This document shows positions 51,800 to 62,157 of a stretch of 64,000 nt of DNA, one piece after another. Position 1 is the stretch's first letter. Each line of letters begins with the position of its first letter. Below the pieces are notes generated by a model. The model was not told where the DNA came from, searched no databases, and saw only the letters and a program-made list of their open reading frames with translations. The position numbers and the translations under genes are program-made. This DNA comes from Dirofilaria immitis (lineage: Eukaryota > Nematoda > Chromadorea > Rhabditida > Onchocercidae), in NCBI GenBank assembly GCA_024305405.1, contig JAKNDB010000018.1, forward strand, positions 496,001-560,000. The letters run 5' to 3'.

Positions 51800-53557
51800 A
51801 TCTGAAAAATTTAAGCGCATCTGAATCGAATAAATCGAATAATTAAATATTTTTTATGACTTTCCACTATTTTTATTTTTGAGTAATAACTTCATTGCAG
51901 TACACAGTAATGAAGTTATTGGTGAAAAATAAAAATTGTTACCTACTAGTCAGGGGCAAAGGCAGATACAAATCACATCATGCCAAAATACATTGAATTA
52001 AACAGGTTTTAGAGTTTTTCATCAGACGGACAAAATAATCAATCCATTAATGTGCGTCTTTGATTTTACAGTTCTGTTGATTTTAACTATTTAATTAGAT
52101 TGTAAATGAAGAATTTATGGCTCATCGGTGCAATATCTGCAGATTATTTGAGTTCATCTGCAAGAAAAATTATAGTGTAGGCCAAGGATTTTAGTAAGCT
52201 AAGGAAATAAAAAGTTGCAACACGTGTCGAGGAACGAGGACGTCAAAATACAATAACATGGTTTACAGATTTCGTAACGATCGAGGAGCAATGGTTGTAG
52301 ATAGTCTAAAAAAAAAAAAGGATATTGAAATTCCTAGCTCTTATTCATCTTCAATGCATTCGATAGTCTTAATGAAAAGATGCTAAGTTACGGAAACAGA
52401 ATTCAAAGACGGTATGTACGTGAATGTGTCTTATAATATAATTATTAGTTATTACAAAACTAAATTATAATTTGAATTATTTTTAACAGAGTAGGTGGTA
52501 AAGATACATTATATTAATACAAATTCTTAACGAATAATCTAAAAAAAAGTTTCACTACGCATCGTTTGTAAATAGACCGGGCTTCAACACTTTCTTTTCT
52601 CTTTCTTGAGAGTTTCCTGGAATTAATGACAATAAGCCGTGATGATGGCGTATTTCAACGTTTGCAGAACTATTTAAGGAGCTTACTTTATTGACGAAAG
52701 AAACAGAACTAATCACAAACATTTTAAATCTAAAAAATTACGAATTTGAATCAGTGTTATCACAGCGTTTAAACACAATGAAAGAAATTAGTGCCAGTAC
52801 TTTCGAAAATTCCAAATTTTCAAAAAACTCTCTTAAAAAGCTTAAAAACCATTCTTTCCCTTAATTCATTTATGATATTCTTTTGGTTCATTGCTATTTC
52901 AAGTTAGAGCATTTTAAATTTCGTGGTTATATTCGAATATATTCAACTGCAAAGGCGAAAATAAAACTAGTTTAACTTTAGCACTTCAATCATTTTTGAA
53001 TAATTCTATTTTTAGCGCAAATCTCACAAAAAATTATTTGATTTTATTTCAAATTGAAATGAGCATTTTCCTACTAATCATTTGGATGACGAATACTTAG
53101 CAGAACTTTGATCACATTGATAAAATATAACAGAAAAATTATGCTTTACAAAAATAAGCACATATCTTCAGCGAATGTTAAAGTTCGGTGAATAAATAAA
53201 CACTTGTTCCATAATATGCATTTATAACAATTACGAATTAAAAGTATAATAACGTTGAAATAAGCTCTATCTATCTTACCTCTAATTCCTTCCAATATGC
53301 ATTGTTTTTACGAGCGAAAATAGCTTACATCCACTAAAAATTTTCTGAAACAATGTTTCACCTCTATTCATAAAGCATGAACGGCTTTGATATATATAAA
53401 TAAATAAAAAAACAAAAAAATATAGGTTACATCTCTAGCATGTGAATTCTACAAGCAGTTTTCAAATTCTCAGTAGGATAGACATCTTCTCGACTATCCA
53501 CAACCAGTTTAACTGTAAATTATAACTAAAATTAATGGTAATAAAGAGATATGTTCA
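51800..53557. other. 5' flank of AKR E and spacer to MCFD2
   Basis: The first 250 bases match the flank of AKR B, then blocks match the flank of AKR C (52630-52800). No gene is seen. The stretch 53330-53557 matches the DNA beside the MCFD2 pseudogene at 46.2-46.44 kb. Confidence 0.5.
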
Positions 53558-55411
53558 TTATCGTGGTTGTTGTTGCTGTTGTTGTTGTTGTTGTCTCATT
53601 TGCTCATCTCTTTGTTTTTGAGCTTTATAGAATTCAGGATAACTAATGAAACCATCTCGGTTGAGATCATCCGACTCAAAGATTGGATCCAACATCCGTT
53701 CAATTTCCATTTCCGTTAACACTGCTGGCAGTTGAGAGGCACCTTGTCGAGAATCCCGATTTTCTGGAATATTCGATTGAAATTAGTAAAACAATAAATA
53801 AAGTGTATAAAGCTGCCATTTTTTCCATCAGTAAGACTATTTTATGCAACAAATTCCATTTTACTATATTCTTATTCGGTGTTTAGAATTTGCAGTGGCA
53901 CTGCAAAAATGAGTAGAAAAAAATATCACAGACAAAGAAAACTTATACCTTCATGAAAATGTGTGATTGCTTTAATTAATTCAATACCGTCTAATAAGCC
54001 ATTTCTATCAACATCATGCATATTGAAATAATGAAATTGCAACTGCTCAGGTGTCATATTTGCAGTAGGGTCAAGTTTACCATCCAAATGTTCCTTTATA
54101 TGCCTAGAAAATGCAACATTGCAATACTGATAACCTAGGTTTAAGCTATATGAATGATGAATATTTTCCAAAGCTAACTATTTCATAAATCAAATTTTTT
54201 AATATTATGTCTTATTTATGATATCAGCCATAATAACGATATGATTATGATGAAAATTACGACAAAGAGAGCTCAAAAATTTTGAAACAATAAACGACTT
54301 CTTCGACAGTTTCTTAACACTATTTTATAGTCTAGTCTTGAAATTTAAAACTATTCACATATACTGATGACTAGTTATAAAACTGGCTTAATCTAATTTC
54401 AATCATTTTAATTTCATCAAAAACTCTTTACTCAAGAAATAAAAACTAATCCAGTATATCTATAAATTCGGAATAGTAAAAAAGATATCAACAATGATCT
54501 TTGTTATTTCAAAATCCAACCTTTGTTTGTTGAAGCAAAAAGCCATTTTGAAAACAGATTTTACTCATTTTTATATTGATTTGTTTAAATTCAAAATTGA
54601 AACTTTTCCTAAAGTTCATTATACAAATAATAAATAAGTTAAGCAGAACTGAACTTTTTACTTACCAAATACAATTTATAAGAAAGAATCAATATCAGTC
54701 CATGTTAATGAAGATGCGAAATCATATAAATTAACATAATCGTATGCATATTGGGAATTATCCTAATACTACATTTAATCAGCTTACCAGTCGTATTCTT
54801 TAGGATGGAAAAATTCTTCGAAGATTATTGAAAAAATGGATTAATTTATTTTAGCAAAAATAATATTAATTTTGTTTAGTATAACATAAGAAAAGTGAAT
54901 AGTTGACCAATTTTAATATATTATTGAAATTCAAGTCTTTCGCCGGAAGATTTAAGAATCAAAAAGTATGCATAACATTTTCATGTTATATAGATGATTG
55001 AAACTTATTCCTCAAAAATTTGAAACTTTAAGAACTAGGAAAATGTAGAAAGTAATGACATACTCAACATTCTTCGCCTGTTCACCTCCAAATTCTCGAG
55101 CACCCTGAGGTGGCGTATTCGGATGAGCGGGTGCTGGTTGCTGATGTATTTGTCCTTGATGATGTATCTTGAAAAGAAAAAATTCAATCTTATAGGACAA
55201 AATTGCACCGGCCAAAGCTTGATCACATGAATATTGAGATATATTCATTTGCAATTTTTTATTTCTGCTTGCACGTCGCAAAAAAAAATTACTTTTGGTG
55301 GATTATGCACATTCTGGGTGGGAAATGATGGCGCTTGATGGGCAACTATCACTGTAACTGAAATCATTAAGAAAAAGAACTTGCGAAATTCTGCATCCTT
55401 ACGGATAGCAT
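53558..55411 (-). CDS. mcfd2: MCFD2-like EF-hand protein (ER-Golgi cargo receptor subunit), one apparent frameshift
   Basis: Secretory-pathway calcium-binding protein of the MCFD2 type, which pairs with an LMAN1/ERGIC-53 lectin to export glycoproteins from the ER. Exons in coding order: 55411-55293, 55167-55064, 54103-53949 and 53763-53558. Restoring one base in the run at 55372-55376 gives 194 residues. It starts with a signal peptide (MLSVRMQNFASS, then a hydrophobic core ending near VAHQAP), joined in phase to the rest; without the extra base only an ATG inside the core remains. A Pro/His/Gln-rich segment follows, then NVEHIKEHLDGK, EF-hand 1 (DVDRNGLLDGIE) and EF-hand 2 (DDLNRDGFISYPE). 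The tail is nine Gln, which human MCFD2 lacks as I recall. The exon 2 donor (GTATGT at 55063) was chosen because it keeps NVEHIK in frame. Confidence 0.85.
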
Positions 55412-56322
55412 CAATTTATCCTGAAAACTATTTTATATTTGAGTTTATTTAAAGCTTTCTAAATTTCTGCAAAATTCGAAATACAATTGAGGCATCAAAA
55501 TTTCCAAAAAGAAAGAGAATTTATTGAATTCCAAAAGATTTACAAAATTTAAATTTAATATTATTAATCTAGCATATTACCAATAATATCTAATCAAAAG
55601 CTATGGTTACAAAACTTTAAATCCCTTCTCTCCCGACATCTTAGTTTTTTCCCCGTGACATCCCATATCCCTTCTTAGCACAACTTTGCCCTTAATTATA
55701 TCCTTCGTTATGAATGGAAAATTCTCATACATTCATTAAAACCACGGCCGCAGCCGTCAATTCCCAATTACTACGTCAGCCAAAGAAGTGAATTGTTGAC
55801 GACATTTGGGTTCGGGCATGCTTTTGATCCTTCGATATGGTGGGAGCTATCATTGAATTCATCATTCTGTATTAATCTGATCTGTCATTTGATCTATCAT
55901 CTGATCTTTTGTTTAAAACTTATTTGCCAAATAGTATCATTCAATTTTCGTGCATACATGTAATTAAAACATTGCAGTAGTCATTTTTTAGAATTATTAA
56001 TTTGTATGGGAAAAATTCAAAATTAATTTGTTTTATTAGCTGTGGCGCTTTTGACTTGAATTGTGTTATTTTGTTGTGATTTATATATTTTATCTATAAA
56101 AGTGTAAAGTTAATAAGTACGAAACTTAGCAAATTTGAAAAGAAAATTTAAGTAGTTCTCTTATCATATAATATCATCTTCTTGTCATATATATTTCGTA
56201 GTGTAATTTACAGTATTGATAGACTTGATATAGGTAAAATTTGACGTAATTACATGATAATTAGTCAATAATATTAATTTCAGGAAAACGGTGGGTAGTC
56301 AAAACGGTTTACGAATTTATTG
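55412..56322. promoter_or_regulatory. Divergent intergenic region between MCFD2 and syntaxin-5
   Basis: About 0.9 kb separates the two start codons, so both promoters must lie here. The middle is less AT-rich (55610-55830) and contains CCACG at 55742-55746 and TACGTCA at 55772-55778 (TGACGTA on the other strand). These resemble parts of ER-stress elements, but neither a full ERSE nor the TGACGTG core is present. Acceptors TTTTCAG near 55421 (minus) and ATTTCAG at about 56283 (plus) suggest leader splicing of both messages. Confidence 0.4.
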
Positions 56323-59300
56323 ATGCACGTAAATGAGACGGACTTGCCTTTGACAATTACACGACGACGCATTACGACTTCTAGCACTAGTGCGAATTCG
56401 AACGTAAATTACATTCCTCCCGAAGACGTCATTAAACCAAAAATTAGTCCGTTTTCATCATTTGCAAATCTTTCTGCATCATTGTGGTCTTCTGCACAGG
56501 TATGTGAAATGTTTCCTGCACGTTTCTTGTTTATTTTGCATATATTTTGCATATTTTAATCCATTTTTTTGTTTAATTATTAGTACATTTATATTTTGCA
56601 TATTTTGAAAATGTAATATAGGTGATTTCACGAAGATTCATAAGGATTTACAAATATACTGAGTGGAAGTGAGATGTAGGAAAGTTTCTGGAAATAAATC
56701 AGATTAAAGTAGGAAATGAACCATAATTTGAAGCATATAACCTTTGAAATAATGACCCGGAAGTAATTTACCTAATTAACATAGAGGAAATAAATAGGCT
56801 TTGCAAAATAATTCTGTACTTTGCAAGTCCTATTTCTAATATTTAATTGCTCATGGTTATAATATGGCCTAAAATTCGACTATTTGGGTAAAGAAGGAGT
56901 ACGATATGTATCTGAATCAGAATTAGGAAAAATCGAGTATTTATTAAGCGATAAAGTAGCATACTCAAAGCTTATGATCATACAGTGATGTATGTAACAT
57001 TTTCCTATTAAAACGAGTTATGATACATCAATAAAAATAAATCGACATTAGTGGAACGGAAATCTTTGTAGTAAATTTCGTATATGTTGAACGATGAAAA
57101 GAATGGGCATAAAGTGATCCAACTATGTTGCGATTGAGTTTGTTGTTCGGAATCCTCCCTTGCTGTTCTGGAATTAGAGAAACGTAACCACATGAATGCA
57201 AACTTCAAATATTTCGAATATTTAAATAAAAAAATAATAACCAATATTTGAATCCAGTGTGCAGTATGGACCGAAACTTTTTTTTTTTTTGTGCAAATAT
57301 TGAAAGTAAACGTTTTATATTCAGTAAAAGAATAAATTTGGAGTATTTTATAGAACTGTTTGGTACGAACATTTCGTTGGTTTCACGCAGTTGTTGATTG
57401 TGTGGTTCATTTTACCGAAGACAAATATATTGCGGGAACTATAACACTTTTTGACTATCATAGGAAACGATGGGAAATAAGTAACACTGTGATAATTGAA
57501 AAATATGGATTGTAATATTTAAGCAATAGATCGAATAAGACAATAATTTTGATTTTAATGAAAGGTACTTGACATTATTTAGGTAAAGATTATCTAAAGG
57601 TGGTTAAAGATTATCAAATGCAGTGACGAAAATATTATAACAGTTGAAATCGTGAAAGTATAAATGACGAAAAAATTGGTAAATAAGGCATGTCGATGCC
57701 TTATTTACCAGTTCGGAATAAATTTAGATGTTGATATATCGATTGCAATTATAGCTTAGATATTTTATTTCAGGTATATTAAAGTTATTCTTCGTGTAAG
57801 TAATGAGAAATGATCTAAAGTTTTATGAAGCAAGAGATTGAAAATGGTAAAAACAACGAAAGTTATCGATAATTTATTAAGGAAACAAATAATCTTTCTA
57901 TTTGAAGCCTTCAAGATATGAAGGGCGATATAGATTTATACCGAAAGTTGTTTAACGATTAATTGAAAAGCTATGTTATGCGGTCGGCTCTTTAACTGGG
58001 AATGTATGTGCTGAAATTTGTATAAAAGAACAGAGTAAAATAGTTGCTGCTTCAGAAAATTGCTAGATCGACGATATATAGTAAGATCACAGCAATATCA
58101 GATTGAAATTAATTGAGCGACCAAATAAAGTTTTGGATTTTAATGAAGAGAAATGCTTACTGAAAAATTTCTTTCTTTTAATGTTTGAAGGAAATACGGA
58201 TGTTTGTTCTTGCAGGAATGTTTTCATATGTATTTTCTTAGACTAAGATATTTAGGATGAAAGACAATTTTGAAAGAGCATTAGTAGAAGATTTCAAAAT
58301 CATGCTTTAAATTGAGCACGTTTTTTACTTTAATAAAGGAATGCTACTTTTGTTGGGGATTAAGATATACATGTAAAACTGGGATGTTGAAACGAATCCA
58401 GTAGAAAAAAGTTAGTGGAAAGCAGATATTGTCAATAAGATCTAGACCATTTTTTTCATATTTTTCTTTTTCTGAGAGCTATCGCAGCAAGATGAAATTG
58501 GTACATTTTTTGTAGATGACACTGACAATTTATAGTATCATAGTTATATTTGGTTCTAATTCGTTTTCACCACAAATTATCCAGCACCTTTTGCTATAAA
58601 TTATGGAGAAATTTTCTAAATAGGAATACTGGACTGGAAATGTCTAGTTGGCCCTATATGAAATCGCTGACAGACTATCGTTAAGATACTTCGTGGGGCA
58701 TTTCTTCTCGATTAATAAAATTAAGATTTTTGGAGATTTTCTTTGGAGTGAGTAGAGAATACTTGATCGTCAAATATATTATGCAAATAGCCTGGAGTGT
58801 TTAACTGTTGAGATATGAAATATCTGCATATGAAACATAATAGAGAAAAGTTGAACATTTATTAGAGTAGCCTAAATTATGTGCATATCGATAGAATAGT
58901 ATGCAAATGCAAAGAATGATTAATTTATAAGCACATTAAAAAAAAACATGAATACTTTCAATCATAAAATTATGTAAATACAACACATGGATATATGACG
59001 ATGTTATTAAATTTAGCGATATGATTGCATTATCCAGTTATAATTCAAAAATTCTAATTTTCAAAGATAAATTTTAGCCTTAAATTTTGCTTATTGCTCT
59101 TCATCATCGATAAAATCTAGTATCTGCTCAATGTTATTTTTGAAATATGACCAAGATATCACGATACAATAGTTTTTGCGTATTAACAACTTCTGTTTTT
59201 AATCTATTAAACCATCGTAATTGCAGCACACCTTCTCTGACATTACCTGTGATACCTCTTCATTTATTGATTATCCTGAAAGCAATTCGAGCAATTTAAA

Positions 59301-62157
59301 GTTTGGACAAAGCTCATCAGCAAACTTTATTAAAACAATTGAAGAAATGCCGTCTCGTGACCGTACCAGCGAATTTCGTACTACAGCGAAGTCCTATCAG
59401 GTTAATTTATTATTTAATGTATCTTTTAATAAGTTTTTTTAGTTAAACGATTCAGTGTGTTTAGCTATTTAGAATTCCTCAACAAAAAAACGGGATGGAA
59501 AACATTCGAGTTTAGGCCAAGATAAAATCGATACAAAATAATTTATATAGTCTGCAATCTTTCAGCTCTAATTTGAAAATAAATTTAATTTAATTTAGAT
59601 GAAGATGTTTGGAGTCGGCGGCTATACATCAAGAGAGCCGAGAATACAGCAATCAGTGCAGTTCGCTCAACTTGCAAAGTAATGTTTATTGGAATTCAAA
59701 ATACAACTTGTTCTGGAGATTGGTAAAATTAGAAATGAAAGGTAACCTTGATGACTCGGCTATTAGATCGAATTTGTTACACTTATTTAGAAAAAGTTGA
59801 AGTTTCCGGAAAACTTTGATTTGCTATTCAATATATTCTTTTATAGACGTATCGGGCGTGATTTAAGTCTGACATGTGCAAAAATGGAGAAGTTAACTGA
59901 ATTAGCCAAGCGGCGGTCTTTATTCGATGACCGTATGATGGAAGTAGAGGAATTATCTCAAATGATAAAACAGGTGAGTTTTGAATTAAATGATATTACT
60001 GAATGTATTCATTATTTAATAAGCTATGAAATGAAATTTTCCAGGATATAACAGGACTAAATAAGCAGATAGCAGTACTGCAAGAATTTTCGAAAAGTAA
60101 TGGTAATTTCAACAAAAAAGATCAAGGACATGGACATTCACAGTTGATTGTTGTTGGACTTCAATCAAAGTTAGCAGGTGTTAGTAAGGACTTCCAGAAT
60201 GTATTAGAATTACGAACAGAGGTTTGTCTAATTTCCATTTGAAATTTATTAGGGAATACTAGTCGAATGAGTGTAATTTTATTTATTTAATCCGAGTTTT
60301 TATCTTTTGTCATCCAGAATACAATATAAGAATCATCTAATCGCCCATTCTTACATTCTTCTAGATACTTTGTCAATGAATTCTTCTAGTTAATTGCGAT
60401 GCTTTATTATATGTTTATTTTGTTACTATTTTAGAATCTGAAACAACAAAAATCGCGTCGTGAAAAATTCAGTCAAAGTCAGCCAGTGCTGTCGGGTTTG
60501 CCACCTTCTGTCAGTTCTGGAAGTTGTAGGTTTTTGATATTTCATAAATATTTTACTTTGAAAATGGATTTTTATATTCTCAACGTAATTAAAAATAAAA
60601 CAATAATTCAACGTAATTAAGAATAAAATAAAAATAAAGTTGATCCATGATTTAATTCAATTAGATCATAATATAAGATTTTAGTGCAAGGTTTTGATTA
60701 TTATTTATTTTTAAAATCAAACGGTTAATAAATTGTTTTTAGTAGGTTCGGTTCTATTACAAGATGAAATGAAAGCTTCGTCATCAGTAGCGATTGATAT
60801 GAATACGTTAGAGCAACAGCAGGTATTTTTATTTCTTGTAAACTTTAGTTCTTTCTGCTATAGATAGTTTATATTATCCTGCTATGCCGACGCTAACAGA
60901 TCTTGTAAAATTTATCTTTCGATTCAGTAAAAGATCGCTACGACGAAGGTTTTATTTGATGAAATGGAAAAATAATAACTGTCCTATTAAGTGAAAAGGT
61001 AAATATGATCGTCATGAAGTCAATTTAAAAATATAACTGACGTGCAAATCGATCGTCTGAATTTGGTATAGGGGCGAAAGACTAATCGAACTATGTAGTA
61101 GCTGGTTTCCTTTGAAGTTTCTCTCAGGATAGCTGGAGTACGTAATAAAGCAGTTATATTCGGTAAAGCGAATGATTAGAGGAATTATGGGACGAAATGT
61201 CTACAACCTATTCTCAAACTTTCAATGAGTATGACGTCTTGCTTGCTTGAATGAAGCAAAATTGTTTGAGATTTGTCCTGTTATTAGGGAATAACGGTGA
61301 ATATTTCATTATCGTCTGAGCAGTACCTTGTCGGAGGAGGAAATGAGAAAGAAGAGATAATAAAAGATTGAAATGAAAAATCGAATTTTAAGAAATTATA
61401 GGTTTCACTAATTAATGAGCACGACGCATATTTGCAAGCTCGTTCAAGTACAATGGAACACATTGAAAGCAGTATATCAGATTTGGGTCAAATTTTCCGT
61501 CAGGTTATCAGTTTTCTTTTTTTCTTGTGCAAAGTTTTCATGTAGGAAAAGTTGCAGATATCATCGATTAAATGCAATATAATGTAATTTAAATTCATGT
61601 CTTAATAAATTACATTTCTCATTAGCTGTAAACGATGAATTCTAATGCAATTACGAAGGCAAAATAATTGCAAAAGGAGCAAATAAATATATGTGCATTC
61701 TTCTTCAACAAAAACTTAATTTTAATGGACATAACGCTTTGTGTTTTTTATGGCATGCACTTCCATAAAATTTGAGAGAAAGGCGCTATCACTTCATCTG
61801 GTTTTGAAAAATAATGGATATATGTAATAATGTAATGTGCTTGTTGAGAACAACAAAACTGTTTAGAGAATGATAAGCTTTATTACGTAAAAATGTTGAC
61901 ATAATGTTTGGTTTTCTCCTTAAAATATTTTTTCTTTTTTATTTTAAATTTTATAGCTCGCTTCATTGGTCACTGAACAAGGTGAAATGATTACTCGAAT
62001 TGATTCAAACGTTGAAGAAACATCATTAAATGTTGATGCTGCTCATACGGAACTTGTCAAATATTTCCATTCAATATCGCAAAATCGCTGGCTAATTATC
62101 AAGGTTTTCGGTGTACTTTTCTTCTTCTTTGTGATATTTATCATTTTTCTTAGTTAG
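56323..62157 (+). CDS. syx-5: Syntaxin-5 (Golgi Qa-SNARE)
   Basis: Membrane fusion SNARE for ER-to-Golgi and intra-Golgi transport. Nine exons: 56323-56499, 59227-59400, 59599-59678, 59847-59973, 60045-60221, 60435-60525, 60743-60822, 61402-61503 and 61957-62157; 402 residues, in frame throughout. The syntaxin-5 signature MPSRDRTSEF (exon 2) is followed by the Habc helices (RIGRDL, LAKRRSLFDDR, DITGLNKQIAVLQ, SKLAGVSKDFQNVLELRTENLKQQ). The SNARE helix runs through exons 8-9 (NEHDAYLQARSSTMEHIE, SDLGQIFRQLASLV with the zero-layer Gln, RIDSNVEE). A C-terminal membrane anchor (WLIIKVFGVLFFFF onward) ends a few residues before the stop. Residues 14-16 are Arg-Arg-Arg, which might serve ER retrieval as in the long vertebrate form. 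Intron 1 (2.7 kb) shows no recognised gene. Intron 7 contains an rRNA fragment. The A6 run in exon 5 is intact. Confidence 0.95.
61036..61262 (+). rRNA. Fragment of large-subunit (28S) rRNA inside a syntaxin-5 intron
   Basis: About 225 bases match a highly conserved stretch of eukaryotic 28S rRNA in the sense orientation. Landmarks are CTGACGTGCAAATCGATCGT, GGTATAGGGGCGAAAGACTA, ATCGAAC, GTAGTAGCTGG, TCTCAGGATAGCTGG, GGTAAAGCGAATGATTAGAG and CAACCTATTCTCAAACTTT. The variable parts between them are AT-rich, as in worm rRNA with an AT bias or in a decaying copy. Compared with the usual 28S text there are substitutions in normally invariant positions (GTAGTAGCTGGTTTCCTTTG for a CC-rich original). 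The match fades after about 61262. It is a partial pseudogene copy, not a functional rRNA gene. Confidence 0.85.

Noticed and set aside
55350..55374. A 23-base intron in MCFD2 exon 1 instead of a frameshift
   Set aside because: GTTCTT to TTTCAG could be read as an intron, but 23 bases is far below any known nematode intron size and it would remove the hydrophobic core of the signal peptide.
57008..57244. Minus-strand open frame in syntaxin-5 intron 1
   Set aside because: No domain, no splice support and no copy elsewhere; probably chance.
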